Source: Acidocella sp.
Lineage (GTDB): Bacteria; Pseudomonadota; Alphaproteobacteria; Acetobacterales; Acetobacteraceae
NCBI GenBank assembly: GCA_031291755.1
Contig: JARLIK010000028.1
Span: 1 to 64,000 of the forward strand
Length of the DNA stretch: 64,000 nt
Direction: 5' to 3'
Position numbers and translations under genes: made by a program. This document shows, one piece after another, positions 1-7,959 of this stretch. The notes beneath the pieces were generated by a model. It worked only from the letters and a program-made list of their open reading frames with translations, searched no databases and had not been told where the DNA came from. Within the stretch, counting starts at the first letter, position 1. Each line of letters opens with the position of its first letter.

Positions 1-6
1 TCTTCA

Positions 7-1754
7 TCACCGACGCCGCCCCGGCTTGACCCCTGCCAGGGCTGGGGGTAGGCAGGGCGTGCCTCGTCCCGTTCGTCTAGAGGCCCAGGACGCTGCCCTC
101 TCACGGCGGTAACAGGGGTTCGAATCCCCTACGGGACGCCACTTCCGAACAAAAGTAATAACTTCCCCCGGTGTGTTGGGTAGGGTTTCCAGTGCCGCTT
201 TTGCGAGCACGCCTTTTGGCCCGCTGAGGCGGATTTCGGTCTTGCTCACGATCACTTTGTCCACGAACAGCTTGATGTACGCTTTCCGCATGTCTGGGTC
301 GGAATTTGCGAGCCCAGTTCTTATCGCAGTTGAGAGTTTGGCGAGTTTTGCTTCCGTGAGACGGGCCTGCTGGGCTGGCTGCGAGGTTGAGGTTGTCTCG
401 ATCTGATTTTAAAGATCGCGGCGCTTGGCTTTCAGCGCTTTCAATCGCTCGGCCAAGGTTGGGTCGTCGACGTCCATCAGCCCTTTCTCAACCATACTGA
501 CCAATCGATTGAGAGCACCTTCAGTCTCAGTGAGGTCAGCCTTCAACTGGCCAAGTTGGGTACGGTTACGGTGTGCCTCAGCTTTGGCCTGCTCAAGGTA
601 GCTAGAGACCAGATCAACCAGCCGGTCTGGGGCAAAAATTTGGTGGGCGAGGGTGTCGAGCACAGCGGCATCGACCTTCGGCATGGGCACAGCGCAACCC
701 CCGCAGCGTGTTGGACCTTTCTGAGCACGGCCAGCGCAGGCGTAATAGCGATACCCTTTACCAGTCCGCAGCGTCATGCCGGCACCACAATGGGCGCATT
801 CGGCGATGCCGGTGAGTAAGGTGGGGCTGCTGACAATGCGGGCAGCGATTTTCTGCGGGGCACGGTCGGCTAGCTGGGTTTGAACGAGTTCAAATGTGTC
901 GCGCGTGATGATCGGTGGCACATCGACGGCAATCCACTCAGCCTGCGGCCGGGTTGCGCCAGTCTTGGTGTCAGTCACATTGAACCAATGCCGCCCGGCA
1001 TAGGTCTCAGCCGTTAGGATGCGATGGATGTTGGAGATCATGAACGGTTTGCCGCGGAACGTAACACCCTCACCGTTCAGTTTTGAGGCGATGGCCTTTA
1101 CGCCGTATTGCGGCCCTTCGATCCCGCGATATAAATCAAAGACCCGGCGTACGATGATGGCCTCAGCTTCATTGATGGCCAGCTTTTTTTTGACCTTGTC
1201 ACCGCGCCGTTCGGCTTCGATCGCATCATAACCAAATGGCGGGCGGCTGCCGTTCCAGAAACCCTGGCGAGCATTTTCCTTCATGGCACGCGAGGTGTGC
1301 TTGCCGATTTCCTTGGAGGTAAAACTGTCGAACGCCACGATGATGCTTTCCACCATCTCACCGGTTGAGTCATCGTTCAAAGGCTGGCTGATTGATTGAA
1401 TACTGATGCCGGACTTGCTCAAAGCTCTTTTGGCAAGAGCGTAAATAAGTCCATCGCGCGCAAAGCGGCTGAGGCTGTGAACCAAAACAATATCAAACTG
1501 CTTGGGGGCGGCTTTCGCATCCTCCAACATCTCGGAGAAGACCGGGCGTGAATCATCCGTGCCGGAGGCGCCTGGCTCGATATATTGCTTGACCAGCCTG
1601 TGGCCGTGCCGGCTGCACCAGTCCTCAGCCTGCTTCACCTGATCAGGGATTGAAAGATCAGCTTCGGCTTGGCGGGTGGTGGACACGCGGCGTAAACGGC
1701 GACGCGTTTGGGCGCGAATGGATCGACAGCGAGGGGATGGTGTTTGTGTCTCAT
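7..1754 (-). pseudogene. Large serine recombinase (phage/island integrase), two lesions, C-terminus overlapping tRNA-Glu
   Basis: The gene encodes a large serine recombinase: a resolvase N-terminal domain (RVSTTRQAE block with the catalytic serine, later SIPDQ and SRFARDGL), a central Recombinase domain, and a zinc-ribbon with a CAHCG cysteine pair. The ATG at 1754 overlaps the TGA of the upstream small gene. From it the frame reads RVAVYA and then loses register one base before RVSTT (about 1687-1692), consistent with a 1-bp deletion of C. The long remaining frame ends at an in-frame TAA (409-411). Immediately beyond it the same frame continues (NQIETTS...) for about 135 codons to 7-9, through the tRNA gene as WRPVGDSNPC. 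Both lesions are visible in the sequence. The integrase role is family knowledge, and loss of function is inferred. Confidence 0.85.
66..141 (+). tRNA. tRNA-Glu (anticodon CTC)
   Basis: A complete 76-nt cloverleaf can be folded by eye. The acceptor arm GTCCCGT pairs with ACGGGAC, and the encoded CCA ends at 141. The T arm carries GGTTCGAATCC, and the seven-base anticodon loop CTCTCAC gives anticodon CTC, decoding GAG. The 3' half is also the last coding part of the recombinase remnant on the opposite strand, as expected if this tRNA gene was the integration target of that element. Confidence 0.96.
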
Positions 1755-1927
1755 TCGTCAGGCTCCGCCAGGATATCCTCAATCAAAGACCCAAAGCAGA
1801 GGGCGAACAGCTTGCGCTCTGTTTCAGTGATCGGGGGCAGATTGTGCTCGACCGGCCGTGCCGGTTCATGTCGATATTGGGCGTCACCAGGTGTATCGTC
1901 TGCAAATTTATTGGCTTTGCGTGCCAT
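1751..1927 (-). CDS. Small hypothetical protein translationally coupled to the recombinase
   Basis: The protein has 58 residues from the ATG at 1927, which has GGAG about seven bases upstream; a TTG at 1978 would add 17 residues. The C-terminal half (ITETERKLFALCFGSL to the acidic LAEPDE tail) looks like a short amphipathic helix. Its TGA overlaps the original ATG of the recombinase (ATGA), so the two formed one transcription unit belonging to the integrated element. I do not recognise a family. It may be an accessory or directionality protein, but only its position suggests this. Confidence 0.55.
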   Translation of the reverse strand: MARKANKFADDTPGDAQYRHEPARPVEHNLPPITETERKLFALCFGSLIEDILAEPDE

Positions 1928-2295
1928 GGCATGTCTCCGAACAGTGGGACAGGCCAAGGATGATTTTTTGGTCGCCAAGGTGCCGGTCGCACCGGACTCA
2001 AAATGACCGGCTGTAAGTTGTTGATTTTATTTGTACTGGACTGGGCGACCAAATTGGGCCGCGCAGCTTGAGCAGATATCCGAAACGCCAGACGCCCCAA
2101 CCGCGTGAGCGATCGGGGCGTCAGGTTAAGCCTAAACCAGATCGGCTGCTTCGGGCCGGGAGCTGCCTGTCTGCTTATCCTGTGAAAGACGATATAGCAG
2201 ACATTGTTTGAGTTTTCACCCGGCGGCGACGTGCACCACTACCGCATTCACACTTTGGCTGCGACTTTGACTTGTGCCCGAGCGAAGTCGAGGAT
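1928..2295. other. Gene-free stretch between the recombinase remnant and mug
   Basis: No convincing ORF on either strand. The overlapping frames here lack start signals and recognisable domains. It must hold the promoter of the leftward small-gene/recombinase unit, but I see no good -35/-10 pair. The other junction of the integrated element could lie here or further right; I found no clear second copy of the tRNA 3' end. Confidence 0.5.
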
Positions 2296-2820
2296 TCATG
2301 TTGACTGTTTGCTTAGACCTGCTGCTAGACATAATTGACGATAGTTATCGGTGAGCTGATCGAGATTGAATGCCCGATTCCGCCCACTTGGATTCGGTAG
2401 TACCCATACCGCAGCGCCGCCGAAGGTGACCGGCTGAGCTCCCCATGTTATATTTCTTTCCCCTGACAGGGCGGCGTAGGCCGCCTTGCCGAGAAACGCG
2501 ACGAATCGTGGTGCGTGCCGCGTGATCTTTTGTTCCAGAGCTGCGGCGGACGCGACGAATTCTTGTGCCGACAATTGATCGGCCCGCGCGGTCGGCCGGT
2601 CAACTACCGTTGTTAAACCACAACAATATTGTAGGATCGAGCGATCATTCCGGGCGGGAATTTCCGCTGGCGTAAAGCCAGCGAGGTAAATCACACGCCA
2701 AAAACGATTACCCCTGCCGACGAAGTGATGGCCTGCTGTAGCTGCTGCCAGCCCGGGATTGATTCCGCAGAAAACGACCGCGAGATGCTCGTCAATAATG
2801 TCAGACAGCGTTTCGGTCAC
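2296..2820 (-). CDS. mug: G/U mismatch-specific DNA glycosylase (Mug family)
   Basis: The 174-residue protein starts at GTG (2820). It would remove uracil, or the thymine analogue, from G:U/G:T mispairs in duplex DNA and start base-excision repair. The two active-site blocks of the Mug/TDG branch of the uracil-DNA glycosylase superfamily are present: GINPG (residues 19-23), which positions the catalytic water through its Asn, and NPSG (143-146), the intercalation loop. Length matches E. coli Mug (about 168). It starts 10 bases after the stop of the TetR gene and is probably cotranscribed with it, although a repair function has no obvious link to that regulator. No Shine-Dalgarno sequence is evident, consistent with coupled translation. 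Confidence 0.88.
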   Translation of the reverse strand: MTETLSDIIDEHLAVVFCGINPGLAAATAGHHFVGRGNRFWRVIYLAGFTPAEIPARNDRSILQYCCGLTTVVDRPTARADQLSAQEFVASAAALEQKITRHAPRFVAFLGKAAYAALSGERNITWGAQPVTFGGAAVWVLPNPSGRNRAFNLDQLTDNYRQLCLAAGLSKQST

Positions 2821-2830
2821 CGTGTGCGCT

Positions 2831-3463
2831 CTAACTTTGAAGTCCGCAGATCACGTTCACGGCCTTGCGAGCAATCTCTCTCAATTCCACGCGCGGGATA
2901 CCGGCGCGGGCGCGGATGGCGATGGTATGCAACACGGCGGAGGCGAGCGTTGCGAGCGCTGTAGGATCGGCGCCAGCTTGCAACTCGCCCCTCTCATGCG
3001 CCACTTGGAGACGCACTTCAAAATCAGCATCGAGCATAGCCAAGCCGGCGGCCAGAGAGTTTCGTATCTCCACGTCTTCTACCGCCTCGGTGATCGCGGT
3101 TCCGATCACGAAGCAGCCGCGTGGCGATTCATCGCCAGCGAAATAGATGGCCAGCTGCGCGTCGTAAGCGCGCAGCAATGCTTCTTTCAGGGGCTTGCCG
3201 TCGTCCGCGAGTGCCTCGCGTATCGCCTTCAGGCTAAGCTGCCAGTACCCTTCTAATGCCTTGAGATAGAGCGTGTGCTTGTCGCCGAACGCAGCATAGA
3301 GGCTGGGCCGGTTCATGCCCGTCTCGGCGCAGAGCTGGTCGAGCGACGTACCCGAATAGCCGCCTCTCCAAAACCTGTCGGTGGCAAGCTGCAACGCGGT
3401 CTGCGGGTTGTAGGCGCGTGGTCTGCCGCGGCGGGTGGGCGCTGAACCGTTATTTTGTACCAT
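2831..3463 (-). CDS. TetR/AcrR-family transcriptional repressor
   Basis: The 210-residue protein has an N-terminal TetR helix-turn-helix (TSLDQLCAETGMNRPSLYAAF, residues about 40-60) followed by a helical ligand-binding domain with a TetR_C-like GCF segment. The open frame extends upstream to 3715 without sense. The ATG at 3463 (MVQNNGSAP, then RRGRPR) is the natural start of this subfamily and lies directly beside the operator-like palindrome at 3504-3521. The gene diverges from an aldo/keto reductase, which is likely its target along with itself. The inducer is unknown. Confidence 0.86.
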   Translation of the reverse strand: MVQNNGSAPTRRGRPRAYNPQTALQLATDRFWRGGYSGTSLDQLCAETGMNRPSLYAAFGDKHTLYLKALEGYWQLSLKAIREALADDGKPLKEALLRAYDAQLAIYFAGDESPRGCFVIGTAITEAVEDVEIRNSLAAGLAMLDADFEVRLQVAHERGELQAGADPTALATLASAVLHTIAIRARAGIPRVELREIARKAVNVICGLQS

Positions 3464-3503
3464 TTCGAATAAAATCCTTGACGGCGATCTAGTTTCGGGA
3501 TAT

Positions 3504-3521
3504 TTATACTGTTCAGTATAA
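3504..3521. promoter_or_regulatory. Perfect palindrome, probable TetR operator
   Basis: TTATACTG-TT-CAGTATAA is a perfect 8+2+8 inverted repeat in the 102-bp space between the divergent TetR gene (start 3463) and the aldo/keto reductase (start 3566). Length, symmetry and position fit a TetR-family dimer site that would block both promoters. Confidence 0.7.
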
Positions 3522-3565
3522 AATTCAACCCCTACGAGACCTGGTACACACAAAGGAGCATAGCC

Positions 3566-4513
3566 ATGGCAATTGCAGACGCGCTTCGCGACAAGAGGAT
3601 CCCGCTCAACAATGGATCTGGCGCGATCCCCGCCGTCGGGTTTGGCACGCTGATACCGGACCCGGCGGCAACCACAAGAGCGACAATCGCCGCGCTTGAA
3701 ACGGGATTCCGGCATCTTGATGCCGCCGAACGATACCGCAACGAAGAGGCGGTTGGCGCGGCATTGCAGACCGTGTTGGGGGCGGGGAAAATCCGGCGCG
3801 AGGATCTCTTCATCACCACAAAATTATGGAATACCAATCATCGTCCCGAACGGGTCCGTCCCGCGTTCGATGCCAGCCGTCGGCGGCTGCAGGTTGATTA
3901 TGTTGATGCTTATCTCATTCATACTCCGTTTGCCTTTCAACCCGGCGATGAACAGGACCCAAGGGATGAGCATGGTAAAGTCATCTATGATTTTGGCGTG
4001 ACCTTGGCGGAGACCTGGCAGGCGCTCGAGCGGCTCGTCGATGATGGCGACTGTAAGGCGATCGGGCTGTCAGATGTTACATTGCCGACTCTGCGAGATA
4101 TTGTTGCGATGGCACGGATCAAACCGGCGGTGGTGCAGGTTGAATCCCATCCCTATTTACCTGAGTGGGAATTGCTGGATTTCTGCCGTCAGCACGGGAT
4201 TGTGCTTCTGGCATTTGCACCTCTGGGCCATGGCATGAATCCGAAATTGGTGGACAATCCGGTGATCACCAGCATCGCGCAGCGCATACACAAGACGCCC
4301 GCGCAAGTGGTGCTGGCCTGGGCCGCGCAACGCGGCACAGCCTTTCTCACAACCTCGACCAGCCCCAGCCATATCCGGGAGAATTTCGAGATATCGTCAT
4401 TGCCGGAAGATGCCATTCAGGAAATTCAGGAGGGCATCACGGCGAACATCAGATTTAACGCGGTGGTGAAGACCGGCGTGCCTGGCTTCATACCTCGTGC
4501 TGGTGAGGGCTAG
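3566..4513 (+). CDS. Aldo/keto reductase
   Basis: The 315-residue NADPH-dependent aldo/keto reductase has the usual (beta/alpha)8 length. The catalytic tetrad is visible: D52 and Y57 in HLDAAERYRNE, K86 in TTKLW and H119 in YLIHTPF. AGGAG lies at a good distance before the ATG (CAAAGGAGCATAGCC). It is divergent from a TetR regulator with a palindromic operator between them, so expression is probably induced by an aldehyde or related xenobiotic. The exact carbonyl substrate cannot be read from sequence. The C-terminal KTGVPGFIPRAGEG is an atypical tail compared with bacterial AKRs of the DkgA type. Confidence 0.88.
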   Translation: MAIADALRDKRIPLNNGSGAIPAVGFGTLIPDPAATTRATIAALETGFRHLDAAERYRNEEAVGAALQTVLGAGKIRREDLFITTKLWNTNHRPERVRPAFDASRRRLQVDYVDAYLIHTPFAFQPGDEQDPRDEHGKVIYDFGVTLAETWQALERLVDDGDCKAIGLSDVTLPTLRDIVAMARIKPAVVQVESHPYLPEWELLDFCRQHGIVLLAFAPLGHGMNPKLVDNPVITSIAQRIHKTPAQVVLAWAAQRGTAFLTTSTSPSHIRENFEISSLPEDAIQEIQEGITANIRFNAVVKTGVPGFIPRAGEG

Positions 4514-4649
4514 GTGATCTGGCGTAAGCTTCGTGCGCAACGACGGACGTGAATAGGGCATTCTGTTGCACCTGCCGCGATATTTACTTCTGCCATATTC
4601 GGATAAATAACTGCCAAACTAATATATTCTTCCGAAGGCCAGCATAATC

Positions 4650-5582
4650 GTGGACCGCATCGATGCAATGAAGGTGTTTGTCACGGCGGTCGATGAGGGC
4701 AGCCTTGCCGGGGCCAGCCGGCGCCTGAAGCGTTCGGCCACCGCTATCAGCCGCGCGTTGGCCTTTCTTGAAGCACATGCCGGTGCCGAGCTGCTGCATC
4801 GCACGACGCGCTCCATCAAGCTCAGCGAGGCTGGCGAACGCTATGTGGTGGCCTGCCGGCGGATACTGGTCGATCTCGAAGAGGCCGACATGCTAGCGGC
4901 GGGCGACCTCTCGGCGCCGCGCGGCATGCTGACCATCTCCGCACCACCGATCAGCGGCGAGGAGGTGCTGCGGCCGATCCTTGATGATTTTCTCGACCTC
5001 CACCCGGCGGTCTCGGTGCGGCTGCTGCTGCTGGACCGCCCGGTCAACCTCGTCGATGAAGGTGTCGATATTGCGCTGCGTGTTGGCAACCTGCCGGATT
5101 CTTCGCTGATTTCTGTGCAAGTCGGCGGCGACGTCCGGCGTGTTGTTGTGGCCGCGCCGCGGTATCTCGCGGCCCACCCGCGCATTGACGAACCCACGGA
5201 TCTCGCCAAGCACCAAATCGTGGCCTTTACCAACTTTGGTCTGGAATCCTGGAGCTTTACGCCGTCGGTGGGTTCGGCGATTCCGCGTACCGTACATTTC
5301 GCACCACGCTTCTCGGTCAATACCGTGCGTGCCGCCATCGCCTCAACTTTGGCGGGCAGGGGTCTGACGCGGCTATATTCCTATCATGTTGCCGAATATG
5401 TGCGGGATGGCCGCCTGCGGGTGGTTCTGGCCGACGCAGAACATGCGCCGCTGCCGGTGCATCTGCTGGCACCGCCTGGCCGGACATCCGTGCCCAAGGT
5501 ACGGGCTTTTGTTGATTTCGCGGCGCCGCGGCTGCGGGCCGCTTTTGCCCGGATGGCCACCGAGGCCGCTACGCTGAGTTGA
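4650..5582 (+). CDS. LysR-family transcriptional regulator
   Basis: The 310-residue protein has an N-terminal winged helix-turn-helix (residues about 1-60; GSLAGASRRLKRSATAISRA is the recognition region) and a C-terminal periplasmic-binding-like effector domain. The GTG at 4650 is chosen because MDRIDAMKVFVTAVDEGS is the conserved N-terminus of this subgroup; the next ATG (4668) would cut the first helix. It precedes, on the same strand, an SDR/tautomerase/MFS/nitronate monooxygenase operon starting at 5723 and probably activates it. Near-identical 12-bp repeats lie in the gap. Confidence 0.88.
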   Translation: MDRIDAMKVFVTAVDEGSLAGASRRLKRSATAISRALAFLEAHAGAELLHRTTRSIKLSEAGERYVVACRRILVDLEEADMLAAGDLSAPRGMLTISAPPISGEEVLRPILDDFLDLHPAVSVRLLLLDRPVNLVDEGVDIALRVGNLPDSSLISVQVGGDVRRVVVAAPRYLAAHPRIDEPTDLAKHQIVAFTNFGLESWSFTPSVGSAIPRTVHFAPRFSVNTVRAAIASTLAGRGLTRLYSYHVAEYVRDGRLRVVLADAEHAPLPVHLLAPPGRTSVPKVRAFVDFAAPRLRAAFARMATEAATLS

Positions 5583-5588
5583 TTATGC

Positions 5589-5641
5589 CGAATATCGGTT
5601 GATTGTCGTTCAAACAACATCAATTCTATCGAATATCGGTT
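5589..5641 (+). repeat. Paired 12-bp direct repeats upstream of the SDR operon
   Basis: CGAATATCGGTT occurs at 5589-5600 and again exactly at 5630-5641, 41 bp apart (close to four helical turns), in the 140-bp gap between the LysR gene and the SDR. Related ATATTCGG and ATTCTTCCGAA words sit just upstream of the LysR gene (about 4595-4637). This arrangement suits binding by a LysR-type dimer of dimers. Confidence 0.5.
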
Positions 5642-5722
5642 TTCCGTAAATAGGCTTCACCAACGCTTTGGCGTCGGGCGGGCACCATAGGGTTCCCGCA
5701 ACCTTCGAGACGGAAATCCATT

Positions 5723-6436
5723 ATGAGCGCAGACCAAAAAACTGTCATCATCACCGGCGCGTCACAGGGCATCGGCGCTAGCCTGGTACTCGCCTATCGC
5801 AACCAAAACTACCGCGTCATCGCCAATTCACGCTCAATCAAGCCCAGCGCGGACGCCGATATTCTCGCCGTGCCAGGCGATATCAGCGAGCCCGCAACCG
5901 CTGAGCGGATTGTGCGTGAGGGGCTGGCGCGGTTCGGGAGGATCGATTCTCTCGTGAACAACGCTGGCATTTTCCTCGCCAAGCCGTTTATCGACTTCAC
6001 GCAGGAGGATTACGACGCCAATATGAGTGTCAATGTCGCTGGATTTTTTCATATTACCCAGCGTGCCGCAGCGGAGATGTTGAAACAGGGTTCCGGCCAT
6101 ATCGCCAGCATCACGACCAGCATCGTTGATCAGCCGATCGCTGGCGTGCCGGCCGCACTCGCCTCCCTCACCAAGGGCGCTCTCAATGCCGTGACCAAAT
6201 CTTTGGCCATCGAATTTGCGAAAAGCGGCGTGCGCGTGAACGCCGTGGCGCCGGGTATCATCAAAACGCCGATGCATCCTGTGGAGACACACACGGCACT
6301 GTCAGCTCTGCATCCCCTTGGCAGGATGGGGGAGATTCGTGACATCGTGGAAGCCGTACTGTTCCTCGAGAATGCAAGTTTTGTGACTGGCGAGATCCTT
6401 CACGTCGATGGCGGCCAGAACGCCGGACGCTGGTAA
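5723..6436 (+). CDS. Short-chain dehydrogenase/reductase with the catalytic Tyr replaced
   Basis: The 237-residue protein has a Rossmann-fold SDR architecture: TGASQGIG cofactor loop (residues 11-18), NNAG (79-82), S133 at the catalytic serine position and K151. The YxxxK motif is broken. The position four before K151 is alanine (A147, in AALASLTKGAL), so the proton-donating tyrosine is missing. Downstream RVNAVAPGIIKTPM and the C-terminal VTGEILHVDGG are intact, so this is not simple decay. I believe related proteins share the ASLTK form, but that is recollection. It is the first gene of a probable operon with a tautomerase, an MFS carrier and a nitronate monooxygenase. The substrate is unknown. 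Confidence 0.85.
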   Translation: MSADQKTVIITGASQGIGASLVLAYRNQNYRVIANSRSIKPSADADILAVPGDISEPATAERIVREGLARFGRIDSLVNNAGIFLAKPFIDFTQEDYDANMSVNVAGFFHITQRAAAEMLKQGSGHIASITTSIVDQPIAGVPAALASLTKGALNAVTKSLAIEFAKSGVRVNAVAPGIIKTPMHPVETHTALSALHPLGRMGEIRDIVEAVLFLENASFVTGEILHVDGGQNAGRW

Positions 6437-6508
6437 ATCCCTTCATTCTAGTTCGGCCGGTGCGGGGCTGCATCGGCCCCCCTTCCATGTTTTGCAAAGG
6501 AAAGCGAC

Positions 6509-6775
6509 ATGCCATTCGTCACCGTTCAGATCACCCGTGAGGGAACCGCTGCCACCCGCCAATCCGTTACGCGCGACGAGAAGGCCGCCATCATCAAAGG
6601 CGTCAGCCAGCTCCTTCTTGACGTCCTCAACAAGCCACTGGATTCAACTTACGTCGTGATCGAGGAAGTCGAACCAGATAATTGGGGTTGGGGCGGCCTG
6701 CCGGTGATGCAATACCGCCGTCAGAAGCAAGAAGACCATCTTCATACATTTCAGCCATCAGGAGATCGGTCATGA
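6509..6775 (+). CDS. 4-oxalocrotonate tautomerase-family protein
   Basis: The 88-residue tautomerase-superfamily protein begins MPFVTVQ, so removal of Met leaves the N-terminal proline that acts as catalytic base in the family. The length is a little above the 62-residue 4-OT subunit, and it forms a single beta-alpha-beta unit. Its TGA overlaps the ATG of the following MFS gene (ATGA at 6772-6775), which indicates translational coupling. AAAGGAAAG precedes the start. The role is probably keto-enol isomerisation of an intermediate handled by the neighbouring SDR and nitronate monooxygenase; the substrate is not predictable. Confidence 0.85.
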   Translation: MPFVTVQITREGTAATRQSVTRDEKAAIIKGVSQLLLDVLNKPLDSTYVVIEEVEPDNWGWGGLPVMQYRRQKQEDHLHTFQPSGDRS

Positions 6776-7959
6776 GCGGATCCACCATCGCACCACGAGT
6801 CGTGGACGCAACCGACCGCGCTTGGAAGGGTATTTTATCTGGATTTTGCGCAAGCCTTGTCGGCATCGGCATGGCGCGCTTCGCTTATACCCCCTTGCTG
6901 CCCGCCATCATCGAGGCGCATTGGTTTCAGCCCTCGGCGGCCGTGTATTTGGGGGCGGCCAATCTCGCCGGCTATTTGGGTGGTGCCCTGGCTGGGAGGT
7001 CAGTTGCGGCGCGGCTGACCGCCACGGCGGCACTTAGAATGATGATGGTGCTGGCCACATTGTCCTTCTTCGCCTGCGCTGACCCTCTTGGCTTTTCATG
7101 GTTCTTTGTCTGGCGTTTCTTCTCGGGTTTTGCCGGCGGCGTGCTGATGGTTCTGGCAGCGCCTACTGTCCTGCCTCATCTGCCGCCGTCCCGGCGCGGG
7201 TTGGCCGGCGGCATTATCTTCATGGGAGTCGGCGCCGGCATCGCGGCTTCTGGCACGCTGGTGCCGCTGCTGTTGAGCCAGGGGCTGCGGCAGAGTTGGA
7301 TTGGCCTTGGCGCCATCGCCATGATGCTCACCTTGGTCTCGTGGCGCGGGTGGCCCGCAGAAGACGCTGCGCCGCAAGTGAAACACCATAAAATATCCGA
7401 GAGTCTGCCATTGCGGGCGCTATATGCTGAATATGCGCTCAATGCCGCCGGGCTGGTGCCGCACATGCTGTTTCTGGTTGATTTTATCGCGCGCGGGCTG
7501 GGGCAAGGCTTGCACGACGGCGCGGAATACTGGGTGCTGTTCGGTTTGGGCGCCGTGGCCGGTCCGATAATTAATGGGCATGTGGCGGACCGGCTGGGGT
7601 TCGCGCGCGTGTTGCGAATATCCTACCTCATCGAGGCCGGCGCCGTGCTGTTGCCCGCCTTAGGCGGCGGGCCTGCCTGCCTTATGCTCTCCAGCGTTGT
7701 CATCGGCGCGTTCACACCAGGCATTGTGCCGCTGGTGTTGGGGCGTGTGAATGAGTTGCTGGCACATCATCCCGCCGGACAAAAATCCGCCTGGAGTAAA
7801 GCGACAGTGAGTTTCGCGGTCGTCCAAGCCGTTTCAGCCTACGGCTTTTCGTATATCCTGGCGTGGACCGATGATTACCGGCAGCTCTTCGTCATCGGCG
7901 CTATTGCCATGATGCTGGCCTTTATCATCGATCTGACGGTCGGGAGGAGGAAAGCATGA
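6772..7959 (+). CDS. MFS transporter, YbfB/YjiJ family
   Basis: The 395-residue inner-membrane carrier is predicted to have 12 transmembrane helices. The signature GIGMARFAYTPLLP near the N-terminus (residues about 28-42) is characteristic of the YbfB/YjiJ branch of the major facilitator superfamily. The ATG at 6772 is preferred to the upstream open frame because it has AGGAG ten bases before it and overlaps the tautomerase stop. It ends in an ATGA overlap with the nitronate monooxygenase gene. The transported compound is unknown. Confidence 0.85.
   Translation: MSGSTIAPRVVDATDRAWKGILSGFCASLVGIGMARFAYTPLLPAIIEAHWFQPSAAVYLGAANLAGYLGGALAGRSVAARLTATAALRMMMVLATLSFFACADPLGFSWFFVWRFFSGFAGGVLMVLAAPTVLPHLPPSRRGLAGGIIFMGVGAGIAASGTLVPLLLSQGLRQSWIGLGAIAMMLTLVSWRGWPAEDAAPQVKHHKISESLPLRALYAEYALNAAGLVPHMLFLVDFIARGLGQGLHDGAEYWVLFGLGAVAGPIINGHVADRLGFARVLRISYLIEAGAVLLPALGGGPACLMLSSVVIGAFTPGIVPLVLGRVNELLAHHPAGQKSAWSKATVSFAVVQAVSAYGFSYILAWTDDYRQLFVIGAIAMMLAFIIDLTVGRRKA

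Noticed and set aside
2100-2290. A second attachment site repeating the tRNA-Glu 3' end
   Set aside because: I looked for the TTCGAATCCCCTACGGGAC core after the recombinase unit and found no convincing copy, so no element length is proposed.
2759-3256. Plus-strand ORF of 165 codons over the TetR gene
   Set aside because: Shadow of the TetR coding region; no domain and no ribosome site.
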